Source: Anas platyrhynchos
Taxonomy: Eukaryota; Chordata; Aves; Anseriformes; Anatidae
Length of the DNA: 64,000 nt
Assembly: GCF_047663525.1 (NCBI RefSeq)
Contig: NC_092612.1
Coordinates: forward strand, 1,087,501-1,151,500
Direction of reading: 5' to 3'
Shown here: in pieces, positions 1-12,500 of the stretch
Position numbering within the stretch: the first letter of the stretch is position 1
Layout of the letters: the number at the start of each line of letters is the position of its first letter
Made by a program: the position numbers and the translations under genes
The notes under the pieces: generated by a model
Told to the model about the DNA's origin: nothing
The model's input: only the letters and a program-made list of their open reading frames with translations
The model's database searches: none

Positions 1-424
1 CTGTCCAAAGCCTGCCTTTCCCACCCGCAACGAGTTTTTACGCGGCTAAAAGCGGCAGCTGCTGCCTTCAGCTCTAAGGAATGTCCCAGATGAAGCAAAA
101 TATTTGTTCATGAAATCACACGGTGCTTTCCGCCGGGCTGATGTGTCGAGGGCAAATTTAGACCAGGTGAAACAAGGCTGTGGTTTTGCTGCGTCTGAGC
201 AGAGCCGGCCACACGAAGGAAATGCCCAACCCGGGTGATTTAGAAGTCTAGAAACCTCCCAAAAGGTTGTCATGTTCGACAAGGTGAAGTCACAGGAGGC
301 AAACCCAGGTCCTGGAAACTTCCCCACTCTGCGGGGCCACTCTGCGGTGTGAACGAGCTCCTTACCAGGGCCGGAGGGAACCACTTGGCTATTTTTCCAG
401 TCCTGCACCCTACAAGGCTCTTAC
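1..424 (-). other. OTUD7B intron 3' of the catalytic-cysteine exon
   Basis: The sequence left of the donor at 423-424 is intron. I see no further exon of the OTU domain here. Confidence 0.8.
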
Positions 425-526
425 CCAGGGAGGCGGCGTGCAGCAGGCAGTTCCCGTCACCCGTGGTGGCCAGGGGGAGCAGCCGCTGGCAGCTGGGGTC
501 CACGTTCGCCCACCAGTTCAGGCGAC
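425..526 (-). CDS. OTUD7B: OTUD7B coding exon 4, OTU catalytic cysteine
   Basis: This 102-base exon encodes residues 154-187, including [18 protein letters not shown] and the OTU nucleophile motif [13 protein letters not shown]. The acceptor is CCCCAG and the donor is GTAAGA. It ends in phase 1, so the next exon (outside the window) should begin with two bases of a glycine codon. Confidence 0.97.
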
Positions 527-3500
527 CTGGGGAGATAGCGGAGAGTGTGAAAACGGGGCCCGTTAACGCGCCGCGGGGCCGTTGGGTTCATCTGCTCAAA
601 AAGAAAGGGAAAAAAAATAAAGAAAGATGAGGAGTGCAGCCGGCTTGGTTTGCGATGGGGACACCCGCAGATGCAAGCTGCGTGCCCGGTCTGTGCCTGG
701 AAGAAAGGAGCCACGGAAATGCACCAAAAAGGGCAGAGTGTGGGGACTTGGGGAGGTGGCCGGGCTGCAAGGACAGGCAGGAAAACGCAAAATCCTTACT
801 TAAGGTCACACAAATTAGAGAGAAAGCTGAAAACAGGAGCAAATCCAGCCAGGGCTTTAACCCAGAGCAGCATTCTCCTTCTATCCAGTTCCCCCCAACC
901 CCAAAAAACAAACATCCTGCTGAGGACACATCCAGGGCGCCGGTCCCAAACGGTGCCCAACAACTTTTCCAGTTTCTCCAACTAATAACGAGGCTGCTTG
1001 GGGTTGCTTTTAGCAACCAGATCCCTCCTATTGAAAGCATCGGTCATTTTTTCCCTGCTCACTGGTTTCGGTACAATTGTCAGGAACTTTTGCTGAGCCA
1101 AGCAGCTTCACCAACAAAAATGCAAACTGACGGCGCTTTACCGGGTTTAAAAATAGCAACTTTTGGGTAATACCAGGCACTTGAATTACTACGAGTCAAG
1201 AGAGAAGGTTTTCAGACCGTCTAAAAATAGAAGCTCGGAAAAATTAACAAACCCACTACAGTTAAACTCAACGCTAGAAGTTAAACATTTATCCAGGAAA
1301 CAAAACTGCACGAAATTACCACCTCAGGCTCACAACTCCAGCCAGGCTGCACCTCGCCCAGCCGTATATTTCTAACAAATATCCCTGTTCCTGAGCACGG
1401 CCCCTGGCAGCCACCCCGGCTCTCACGGGAGCAGAGGATTTATCGAAATTGTGCAGCAGAAGCGGGGGCACTGACAGAAAGCTGCTTTCCAACACCGCCG
1501 GGAGATAAAGGCAGGAAAACACAGCAGGCAGGGCTAACTGCAGCGTGATGCTGCTAATTTCTCATCCCGGCATCAGGGAAGGAACCTGCTGGAGTTGAAA
1601 AAAGGGTTCAGTGCACAGCCCGGAGACAATAGCTCCGCTCAGAGAAGCGGGCTGGGCTCGCTCGGCACAGCTCCTGGCACGGCCGAGGCGCAAACCCGCG
1701 CCAAGTGGCGCGGCGCCAGGCGAGCAGAGCGAGAAGCAAAACCAGCATCTCCCAACAGCTAAACAAAAACGCGGGGCTACAGCACTCAGCGCCGAGCTTT
1801 CTGATCCCCTGCACGTTTTTTTCCTGGAGGATTTTTGCTGCTCTTTTTCCGGACTCAACCGCGGAGCTCGGGGACGTCGCCGCTCCCCAGGCGTTTCGCT
1901 TGTGTCCAGGCAGTAAAAAGGCCACGAGGCCCCCTACGAGTGTTTAAAACGCCCAATTTCTCTGCACGCAGCTCTGAGTGGCGGGGCCGGGCAGCTCTGC
2001 GTGCAGGCAGAAGGGAAAACAATTTTGTTTGGGAGCACAATGGATCTTCCTGCCATCAGCGCTTCCGCGGCAGCACGAGAAATGCTGCTGCAAGGAGCAG
2101 GACAAACGCAGACGAGCGCCAAGCAGTTTGCTGTTGCTGGCTTCCAGCTCGCTCGCAGCAGCGTCCCCAGCTCCCGGCTGCCTCTCGCTTGCCCTTTTGC
2201 TTTTCAGCTCCAGGCTGTCACCCCGCTGTCCCCGCTGGCTGGCAGAAAAGCCCTGCCGAGAGCTGACACAGCTCCAGAATTGAAGCCCGGGAGGTCAGCG
2301 ACAGCTTTTCTGCGCGTCTGAAGCCAGGATCAGGAGCTCCCCTCTGCAGGGGACACCAGGACCACCGCTCCCACGGGATGCAGCCCCGCCACACAGGTGG
2401 TTTTGGGATGTTTTAGGACGTTTCGTGGCACGGGGAGAACATTTCTTTGCTCCAGCAGTGACCAGGAACCTGTGCGCAAACGCCGCTTTGTGGAACGCCG
2501 CACGTGCTTCCAACAGGAACCACGGAAATGGGGCACGCCAAGAGGAAGGAGCAGCCCCGATGCTCCTCCTCGCCCTGCGCCCAGCCCTGACTCACGGAGA
2601 AACCAAACGGCTTCCCTGGGGCTACCCAGGGACTCCGGAGCTGTGCTGACACGGCCGTGCTCCCTGCGTGACGGAGGTAGCGTTCCCGCGATGAGCTGTC
2701 CTCGGGCTCCCCGGGCTGACGCCACCGCCCGCCGCCGTGCTTGGGAGGCTGCTGCAGATTTTTCTTCCCTTGCTGAAGCTGGAGATGAAGGAGCAGGGCC
2801 ACGACCTGGGACTAGGTTATTGGTTAAAAAAAAAAAGGAGAAGAGAAGCTGGAAATGGCAAGCTGCTTTATCGCATCTGAAGTTTGATAATACACCCGTA
2901 ACCTCCCTCTTCTAATTGATCCGAATTTTCCTTTAAATGAAACCTGCAGGAAAAAACCCTTTGTTTCGGGATCTGGCAGCAACAAGAGCTGCTCCTAACG
3001 CGTTGACCCATCCCCAGCTGTTTTCTCCCTCAATGCTGAGCCTCTTCCACGGGTCAGGAGGGACAAGAAGTGAAGGTTTGCGGTGTGTTACGACCAGCTG
3101 TGCGAAGGAAGAGAACTTCAGCTGCCTTTCAGAGCCAGGTGGCCCCAGCCGTGAGCTCGTCTCTCCTGTCGGGGAAGCCAGGCTGGCCAGTGACTGACGG
3201 GCTAAAATATTTGCAGGAGCTTTTGCAAGTGGGACGCTAGTGCGTAAGGCAGAGGGGGGGATGTGCACACACGTGCCTGTGACCACGCACGGGCTAAACC
3301 CAGCTGAGAAGCTCCTCAGGAGCCGGGTGATACATTCCCAAGGGACGGACGTGCGCTGGTGGCTTTGATGGCTCGCTCCAAGACGCAGGGGATTTGCATT
3401 CCAGGAACGAGGAACCTGCTCTCGCCAGTCCTCTGCCACCGTTCCGGCAGTGAAGCAAGCAGGCGGGGAGGAGAGGAGCCGAACCCTTCACTCAGCAGTT

Positions 3501-6500
3501 TTTAACAGTCCACCTACAGATGTTTACTGCAGCATCAGCCCGAAGAGCGAAGGAGAAGTCTCCTTGCCAATGCGCTGGGGGAATTTTGGAGAAGCGCTTG
3601 GAGTTGCTTCCCTGACCCCAGGCAGAAAGCCCGACCTTGGAGCAAAGGCTCAGCAACTCAGCCTGGAGTTTCTTCCAACTCTTGCTGATTTTTAGGACAG
3701 CCCAGGGCAAGGCGCTGCCTGCTGCTTCCCCGGGTGCGCGGCGAGGAAAACACTTCACCTGCAGAACACGGGGCAAGGCTTGAACCATGCAGGGCTCGAA
3801 CAAAAAGCGCTGAGGTTGGAGCGAGGGCCAAATTTTCAGCTCCACCAAGGCCTTTTCGTAGAACGCTGAGCACGTTAACAGCTTCCCCAGAGGACGGAGT
3901 TACGATTTACAGCCACTTGAAAGCGTGCTTGCTCTGCCACATTGGCGTAAAGGGAGCTCTGGATAGAGCACGAAGAGTTATCTTCGCGTTTATTGGTCTA
4001 TAAAATATCTGCTTAATCCCCTAAGGACAGGGCGTACTAAATTAATAAAGGATATCGGTGCAGAGCACTGCACAGTGCACAAAACCCGACTTCAAATCAA
4101 GCCTGGAAGATTTCGTATGTGCAGCGCAGCCCTTTGGTAAAGATAAACATTCATTTATAAACGAACCCACATACATAACGCAGGCACACTTTGCCTTCAG
4201 ATGGCGCTTTCAAAAAAATCAATTACTAAACATTAACACTGGGAAGTGTCGCCAGCACTCGGATGAAAAAGCACAGCCAAGAGGCCTCATCCAGCTCCCT
4301 CTGAGGCCACAGGAATCTCTTGCCTGCCCTGCTGACAGCTCGTGCCTCCTCCTCTGGGGTCACAGACATGCCTCCAACGTGTTTTGTGTTCACAGAAAGG
4401 ATTCGGGTGAATTACAGCTTGAGAGATCTGTGCTGAAAACTAGATGCCAACTAGATGCTAACTGCCTGAAAGCACCGGAGTTCTCTGGGCCAGAGTTTGT
4501 GCTGAAATGCAGCAATCCAATGCCCAGCCCGGGCCCTGCTTGGATGCAGAGATGCAGATAAGTGCATTTGAATTTGCATTAGACACGACAGCTTGACAGT
4601 CAACGAAGAGCAACGCCGCTGTAAGGAGATCGCTTGGATCAAGTGTTCATTCCCAAAACATGAGAATATTTATTACAGGAACACTTGAGCGGGATGGGAC
4701 TAAAATTTGACATGAAGAACGCACGTTCTCCTTGAAGGAACAGTTTTCTAGGTGTGTGGCCTGCTGACAGAAATAAAGGAGAGGTGCAAGGGCTCCCCAG
4801 ATCTCGCCTGGTTTGCCTCTTTCCCCACCCTGTCCCAACTGCACGCCGTCCTGGTAACACGGATTAGGTTGTTCCCCGCCAGCACGGAGGTCCCCTTCAT
4901 TCACCAGCTCAATCTTATTTACAGATCACCTAGCAACTATTCAGGAGGAAACCAGCTTGTTGGAAAACAAACCCGTCTGCGCTCCCGACGTGGTTCCTCT
5001 CCGGGCACACACACAAAGCCAGCCGACGAGTTTCCCTGCATTGAAGCAGCAAGCGTGTAAAATGCATCATCGATCTGAAACGTCTGTAATCACGGCTGAT
5101 ATTTGTCCGTGATGATTAGCTGCTGGTGGTGTTATGCAATGATTTCTCCCCCCCCCCAGTTTCTCACAGTAAAGCCGCTGGGATAGCGCAGGGCACGGGG
5201 AAGCTTAGGTGGTGAGATAATGCAGCTTTTTTTTTTTTCCTGAGCATTACCATTCAGCTGCATGAGCGATGACGACAGGCTCACACAATTTACATTTGGT
5301 GTCTGCAGGCGAAGCGAAGCAGCCTCTTGCTCAACTCTTGCACCACGCTATAAAAAGGGATGAAATAATATCTAGCACAGATACGCGCCCTTGCTTGGTT
5401 CTCCACCGCCTAAGGCTTGTGTGCCAGCACACTCCAGTCGGTGCCGCTGCAAATTGCCACCACTGGCTGTATTAGCATCAAAAAAAAAATAAGAATTCGG
5501 GGTGTAAATGCTCACCAGCCTGCTCCAGCGCCACCAGCATCGACTGCTCGATGAGGTCTCGCTCGATGAAGCTGCGGAACTCCTCGGTGTACACCGTGAG
5601 GTCAGGCAACTGGAAGGTGGAAATGGGCATCTCCAGCAGGTGCTCGCTGCTGCCGTTGCTGGAGACGTGGGAACGGGCCAGAGAGACGATGGTAGAGCTG
5701 GCGTGGGAAATGCCTCGAGACAGACGTTTTTCTGAGAGGGAAAGGAAGATGAAAAAACCACCTGAACGGTGCAGAAGCAGCAAACTCCGCAGAAGCTGTT
5801 ATTAAAATCGCTGCCTTCAGCTAGCGTTTTTTGGTCGCCAGAAGCTGAATTGCTCTGACAAATATTTCGGCCACCAGGAGAAGACCAAACCTCTCCCTAG
5901 CAGCTTTGGGACTCGGCTACGGGGCAGCGAGACGCCCTTACCTTGCACGATGTCATCCTGCCGCTGCAGCGGCGGTCGCCCCGCGCGGGCTGCCTCCTTC
6001 TCGGGGGGTTTGTAGCTGCGTCCTTCGTTGAAGGAGGGCGGTAGGTTCCCCGCGTGCACCTGCCGTAGCTGTTCGAAGTCGCTCAGGGCTGCGCTCAGGT
6101 CCCAGTTTTTACCTGGATTGGGAGGAATCACCAGCGGTCACCATCACGGGAGAGAAATCAAGTCAGCTCCTAAACACCCACGCTAAAAGCTAAGAATAAC
6201 CCTTTATCTACCCGTTGGATTTGAAAATGTATTTGAAAATGTATTCAACCAGGATCTGGTTGAAATATAGAAATATAAAGAAATATAACTCAACATGAAG
6301 TGCCCAGAAGACGTTGGGTGTGCTGCCACCGGTGCCACGGGGGGTGGCTTATGCGTGCCTCGAGCGCGCTGAGCTCAGAGGGAGCTGCTGCTCCCGGGGC
6401 TGGACGTCCACCAAACCTCCACAAAGCCCCCAAGACCCTGGGTTCTGCCCGAATTAGCCTTCTGGCTGCGAAACGAAGGGCAGGGTCAACATAAAATGGA

Positions 6501-9426
6501 AGGTCGGGCTGTGCCATGTCCAGCAGTGCCAGGCAAGCAGCCCCTTGCTCCAGGTCACGCCGAGCGCTGTTTCGTAAGCTGCAGTGAAGATAATCCGCCG
6601 TGATGCCGACGTCGCTCCTTTGCTGACCAAGTCGAGCAGCCGACAGCTCTCAGCTCCCCCACGTTATCGCAGGATAATGCTGGAGCAAGCACGACCTCAG
6701 CAGCTGAGGGTTCCTAACTTCTCCAGCGCCTGCCCGGGGTTTTTAGGAGGCAGCCACCCACCTCTCTTCCAGCTGACACCCAAAATAAAAGAGCAAGCAA
6801 GGTGCCAGCCAGGCTGGGCAGTAGCTGCAACACTTTTCAGCAGGCTCAAGCCATTACAAGGCAGATGAATTATTCAGTAAAACTTATTCAGCTTGAACTT
6901 AGCGGAGTCGGGTGAATCCTGAGAGCAGTTCCACTTCCTGCTCACACTACCCAGCGGGCTGGAAGAATAAATGGTACTACACTCGAGCCTCTCGTGTATG
7001 CAATAAATTGACCTTTTAGAAGCCACTGTCTTCCAAAAGCAAGAATATATAGCAAAAAAAGAGTCTACCATATGGCTTACATTTGCAAAAATTGTGATTT
7101 TTATGAACACTGTTAATCTAAGCTCTTAAATTTGCAAGTTAGCAGACAGTGCAGAAAGCAAGCCAGCTTTATATATAGTAACTCCACTACAGAAGAGAGA
7201 TATAAACTGTCAGTTGGTTTATGTGATAGCTCACAGACAATAAAAGAAATCGTTATGCCTAATTCCCAAAAGGAAATACATTTTTCAAGTATTTAAATCC
7301 TTTTGAGAGATGTAATTCGCAACGTTTAGTGACTGTCTCCAAGTAGAAAGTTATTTTAAGGTTCACCTTTTGAGCCTTCTTATTTTTTAAATGAAAACCA
7401 AAGAATCAGCATCAAAACGTGCACAAAACTCCAAGCACGAGCAGAAAACCACAGCTCACAAGTTCCTCAGCTCGCCCTCAAACTTCACATCTGACTACTT
7501 CACTTCGTACAGCTCTTTTGTTTGACTGCACACTACAACCTTACTAAGGCACACCAAAAAAAAAAGGAAAGACAAATCTGTCTCGCCTCATTTCCACACG
7601 TGGAGTTGTCAATTCCACAGAGACTACAGAAAAAACAGCAGCGCTCAGCAGCGCATCGTGAAAACGAGGCAAAACAACTGTCAGAATAAATCAACCGGTG
7701 TGCCAGAGCGGGAGAGAGAGAGAAAATTTGGAGGAATACCTGCTTTAAATTTTTTCCATTGCAAGCCTCAATGTTAATTCTGAAAGATACCATTAGAAAT
7801 CCTGACGTGAAACAAAGAAACCTAAAACCAGAAGCCATAAACACGCCACAAAAGCCACAGCTTGCCAGACTTCCGCTGCGCCGCCGCGGCCGCACGCTGA
7901 GCGGGTGAAGTCCTGCAGCCAGCGCACGGCTTAAAAGCACGGGAGCCGGGCGAGGAAAGGAATCCTCCACCTGCTGGCCCTGAGCTGGAGCAAACTGCCT
8001 GAAGACACGGATTAGAGCAATGATTTCAGGGCTTTGAGTGCCTCGCTGTCACGGCACCAAGAGGAGGAGATGGTGTGGATGCTTCAGGAGCAAGCCCTGG
8101 GCTTGAGCTACACAAGAAATGGGATGGGAGGCAGAAACACCCCCAAAACGAGGTCAAAAAACAGGTGGGAGTTTGTCCTTCAGCAGCAACCTGCAGCAGC
8201 TTCTGCAGCGAAGTCAAACTCGCAGGCTCACCTTTGTTCCGAAGACGAGAGGATGATTCTATAGCCGAGGTATCACAGCAAGCATGGTCTTGTGTCGTCT
8301 AATTGCATATTGGTTAATTAACTGCCAAGCATAGCCCTCTCTGCTTCACATGCAACGTTTCTGTCCTCCAGCATTACAGCAATATTTACTCACCAGCCTT
8401 TTGTCAACATGAACCCAAAGGCAACGCTTGCAAGGAAGCTCCCGGTCCCAAAATTCGGGCCTGGCAGCCTCTCTCCTCTCCCCCTTCCCGCAGCTCCCAG
8501 TGTCCAAACAGATCACCCCCAGCCTCTACGCTCAACACGACCGCTAACGAGCAAGTTCTCGATCTCGTGCAGGTTGGGGGACAGAGATTTGACATCAGGC
8601 TGTGTTTTAGGGCGAGCACAAATGTTCTGCAGGGAGGCAGAGCACTGGAATGCTGCCCGCGTGGGGTGCTGAGCCTCCCGGGGGCTGCCTTGCCTGCTTA
8701 AAAGCGAACGGACTGAGCGCAGGTGGTGGTGATGATGATGATGACGATGGATTTTTGAGCCTTGTCTGCGATTCCTCAGCATCTTCGTGTTTTTTGGGAG
8801 CGTCCCATGACGGGTGCTGGACGTGGCTCCAAAGGGACGCTGCTGGGAGAGGTCAGCGGCTCGGCAGCACGCCGCTCGTGGTGCGGACGGAGAGATACCA
8901 CCAAAACAGCAATTTATACGGGCATAATCAAACCACCTTCACAAGCAGAACAAGATCTACCAGTAAAAGCACGGTTTTGCCTATATAATTACTCCTCTGC
9001 AGCTCGGAAAGTACAGGCAGCCTTCTCCTAGTGCTGTGCTTCCAATCCTGCAGAAGGCACAGGAGAAACCCCCAGGTTTTTCCACCGTTCCGGACCGCTG
9101 CTGGCAGCGAACAGAGGATGAGCAGAGGGATATCGCGGCTCTCTTTGACACGTTCTCCTTCCAAACATGTGAAATTCATTAGCCGCTGGACGCGTAACGA
9201 GAAACCGGGGCAGAATTTCACCAACCACGCTGCTGACGGCGCCGCTTCGACACCTCCAGCCCCGCGGGTCCCTCCAGCAGCCTCCCTGCCCCTCTTTGGA
9301 GCCCCGTCACCCCCAGCAGCCTCCTCCCTGCTTTTACCCCCGGCTTTATTTACCTTCCAGCAGGTCTCTGGCCAGTCCCGGCTCTGCCCCCGTTGAGCGA
9401 ACAAAATCCGACAGGACGATGTCCAT
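425..9426 (-). CDS. OTUD7B: OTUD7B (Cezanne) deubiquitinase, 5' coding part, four exons, 3' part outside window
   Basis: OTUD7B is an OTU-family cysteine deubiquitinase known for preferring K11-linked ubiquitin chains and for damping NF-kB signalling. The coding exons on the minus strand, in transcript order, are 9426-9354, 6112-5942, 5731-5516 and 526-425. They join in phase to 187 codons plus one base. The N-terminal part (residues about 1-45) is the UBA-like segment containing [20 protein letters not shown] and then [14 protein letters not shown] linker follows, then the start of the OTU domain with [10 protein letters not shown], whose cysteine (residue 180 in this model) is the catalytic nucleophile. 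The histidine of the OTU site and the C-terminal A20-type zinc finger must lie to the left of the window; the human protein is about 840 residues. The start is the ATG at 9426-9424 because an in-frame TGA lies upstream in the same exon. All introns are GT-AG. Confidence 0.97.
527..5515 (-). other. OTUD7B intron between coding exons 3 and 4
   Basis: This is a 5 kb intron with alternating GC-rich (about 1.4-2.8 kb) and AT-rich (about 3.95-4.25 kb) stretches. There is a C run near 5149-5158 and a T run near 5227-5239. No additional exon or gene was recognised on either strand. Confidence 0.7.
5516..5731 (-). CDS. OTUD7B: OTUD7B coding exon 3
   Basis: This 216-base exon encodes residues 82-153: [20 protein letters not shown], then a segment with [20 protein letters not shown], ending LVALEQAG. 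The sequence before the OTU core matches the human protein closely. The acceptor is CTCTCAG and the donor is GTGAGC. The intron to the preceding exon is only 210 bases. Confidence 0.97.
5942..6112 (-). CDS. OTUD7B: OTUD7B coding exon 2, end of UBA-like segment
   Basis: This 171-base exon encodes residues 25-81, from [20 protein letters not shown] through a basic, proline-containing linker to QRQDDIVQ. The linker is shorter than in human, which explains most of the difference in numbering of the catalytic cysteine (180 here, 194 in human by my recollection). The donor is GTAAGG and the acceptor is AATCCAG. Confidence 0.96.
6113..9353 (-). other. OTUD7B intron between coding exons 1 and 2
   Basis: This 3.2 kb intron has an AT-rich part at about 6.85-7.8 kb and a short GGT/GAT trinucleotide repeat at about 8721-8750. 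No exon was recognised. The trinucleotide repeat is the source of a poly-histidine stretch in an antisense frame. Confidence 0.7.
8721..8750. repeat. GGT/GAT trinucleotide repeat in an OTUD7B intron
   Basis: Three GGT followed by five GAT-type triplets. Intronic. Confidence 0.75.
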
Positions 9427-9502
9427 AGCCAAGGCCGTGTGCTCATGGATTCCTCCCGGCAGCTGGGGTCGACGGCGCCCGGATCAGCACCTCGGCCTCA
9501 AT
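9354..9502 (-). CDS. OTUD7B: OTUD7B exon carrying the start codon (5'UTR 9502-9427, CDS 9426-9354)
   Basis: The exon starts after a pyrimidine-rich acceptor (CTCTCTCGTTCCTAG) at 9502. The coding part is 73 bases and encodes [20 protein letters not shown] and DLLE, ending in phase 1 at donor GTAAAT. An in-frame TGA lies about 60 bases upstream of the ATG inside the exon. This fixes the start at this methionine, so the longer human N-terminus (MTLD before MD) is not encoded here. Confidence 0.92.
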
Positions 9503-12500
9503 CTAGGAACGAGAGAGCAACACCGCACGCGGCTCGCGTTACAGGGCACAAAATAATTAACCCGGGGAAGCAGCCTCGGAGCTGGCTGCGAACTATCCGA
9601 TGGCAGGTGCCCCCAGAGGAGGGGGGAATGCCTCCCACCCCCTAAATAACCCCAAATAACCGTGCTGTAGGACTGCTGCTGGCCTCCCCGGGCTTCGCCC
9701 TCTGTAGGGCAGAGCCGGAGAGATGCCGTGGATGCAGGCATGATGAAGGCTCGGCAGCTTTGGGGAGGAATAATTCTCATTTCAAAGCGACTCGGGGGAG
9801 CCCCCCTTCATAAAATCACAGAGGAACACCCAGGAGGAGAAATGAGGTTGTTTGGGGGGCAGAAAGGTTTTCACCTCTGCCCACCTGCCCGCACCACCCG
9901 ACCCCTCCAGGGGCAGGCAGCCCTGCGCCGCGCAACGGTGCCAAGGAAGCGCCGCAATTAGCAGAAGTCGCCTACAGAAAATAAAACCCAAAAGCCTTTC
10001 AGGCACACAGGGCAACCTCCTCTTCTTGCAGAGGAATAGGAACGCCCCAGCCCAGCTCTCCAGGAAGGGGAAACGTCTCAGTTTCTCCCGCGCTTGATTT
10101 TAACCGGCCCCGGTGCCGCAGACCTGCGGGGCTGTTTCCTAAAGCTTCCTTTGCCTTTCGCAGCTTTGAGAGCCCTTCAGATCCACCTGGCAAAGACAGC
10201 AAGGACACGACAGGGGAAATGCGAGTCAGTGGGCAGCCCCGGCTGCAAGACCCTGCTGCCCCCAAAGTCTCCACCGAAAGGTTTCCAAAGGCAGCCCCCC
10301 AGAAATCCTTCCGAGAGCCGATCTCCTTCCCGGAAGGGAACAAAACCAGCCAGCGCGAAGGTGCATGCTGTAAACCTTCCTTTTTAGCAGGTCCTAAGCT
10401 CCAGAAAGCCACACGTAGGTGTGTGCTGTGCCTCGCGTTCAGATCCTGATTTACTGCATTCCTCGCGGCACAGATGGAGAGCAGCACGCTCGGCCGAGGC
10501 CGGGACCGGGCTAATGCTCAGCGGGATCCTGCAGTTAAAGGGTTATCGTGGAAAAAAAGAGAAATCGACTGTCAAGGAGCATGACCTGCTGGAAAAAACT
10601 CCTCCTAAGCTGAAATCTGGCACGTGAGTAAGAGGGGAAAAACCACGTAAGGCTGCTTGACAGCGGCGTTGCCATCCTGAGAGCAGCAGAGGGAATTTCA
10701 GCATTGCACAGATGAGCAAACCCGTTTTCTCCGCTGGCGCCTCAAAACCGCCGCTTGTGAGGATTATTCCTAAAGATGGGGCGAAGTCCCTAACGGCACC
10801 AACTCCCAAACCAAGCACAGCAAGTGAAACACGAGCTTTAATCGGGAATTTCCTGGCTTTGTTGGTTAAATCCACGCTCTCTAATCATACACTCCTTACA
10901 CAGAAAAGCTCCTTGATGTCATTTATCACCGGAGCGATCTCGGGGCTGTCGTCATCCCAAGGCAATCCTCAAATCCCACATTCCTCACCGAACGGGATCC
11001 CCGGTCCCTCGCTGAATGGGATCCTTTTTAGGAGTAAATGCTTCTTTTTACACACCAGGCAGCTCCACGCGTTGCCGGCATCGCTCTGGGTACGGCTGGA
11101 GCAGGCAGGGTCAGTCCCACAGGTGTCAAGCAGGCCAAAATCCCCCCGTACATGCGTGCGTGTGAGCGCACGTAGGCGTTTACGATGCGATTAGGGCAGC
11201 TTCCAGCACTGGCTGTAATCCGCCAGCAGCTTCCTCGCCACGTTACGGACACCGGGGTGCAACGGCAGGAGCCCACGGGCCCGAGAGGCAGGCGGTTCCA
11301 CCGTTACTTGCAGGACGCAGGAATTAAGCAAATTAATCCATGAATATTCACGCTTTGATCTTCCTCAGGAAGCCAGGCAGGTCCAGGACAGCATCCCCAC
11401 TGCACGGACATCTCTCCCGACCCCACAGGTGGCACACGATCCCAAAATCACGTTGGAAATCATCTATTTCTCCACTAGGCACATGTGGACACATGCAAAT
11501 CCCACAAGCCAGCCACCCCGCTTGCTCTCGAAGCCAGAGGTGGCGACACCGCTAAATAAAGAAGAAAGCCATCAAATTCCATCTTATAGGGTTTTTTTTT
11601 TCATTATCATAAAGTCCATTTCTTTAAGCCATCCCAGAAACACCTCATAATCAGCGCTCAGTGAGGAAACACTATTTTCCAAATATTTACATTTTAAGCC
11701 ATTCCAGGAGAAAAAAAAATGCCCTCAGAAGCAGTGCTCTGCACACCCGAAGCTTTGGCTGTTTAAGGCGTTGTGCAAAGCACCAGCTGAATGTCCCAAG
11801 CCCTGTCTCCCGCTGCTATCCACGGCGCTCCCGTCACAAGGAGGGCGTCCAAACCTCCCCGTTTCCACTGGTGAAGAGCCAAAACCAAATTGCCTTAATT
11901 CGCAGAGGCTTAAATTAGAACGATTCCCCGCACACTGCCTGGCCACGGGAGGGAAGGGAGGAATTTGGGTTGGACCCGTCCCCTGGAGGTCCCCTCCTCA
12001 CCCACGCCGAGTGGAAGGGGAGCTCCCAATACCCAGAGACACTCACAAAGGGTGCGTTGGGACAAGCCACTGTCCCCAAAATCCTTCTATTTCCCTCCTA
12101 GCAGACAGCCCCCAGCCCCTACCCGACTCCGAGGCATTTCCAAGCCTTGCGCACCCTCCAAAGTTTTTCTCGTTTAATTTCACCGTGGGGCTGCAGGGCA
12201 GCAAGGCGCTAATTTAGGACTGTGGAAAGCCAACGTGTTCCCCTTAATTGCATTTTCAGGCATGAGAAGGAGTTGAGAGCAAGTAACTCTGAGCCCTTCA
12301 AACCAATAAAAGTCTTGTTTTGGGTGGAAAACGACGGCGTGGAGCACAACCAGCTCCAGGCGTTCGGGGAGCTCGCGCAGCCCGGGACCAGCGAGGCTCC
12401 AAATCCAACCACGCTCTTCAGTTTCAAAACAGTCATCACATTTAAACACCAGGCAGCAGCGCTTCCCAGTGATCCCCCTGTTGTGATAAGGCCCTATCAT

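Noticed and set aside
8513..8782. Minus-strand frame with a poly-histidine run
   Set aside because: Produced by the intronic GGT/GAT trinucleotide repeat.
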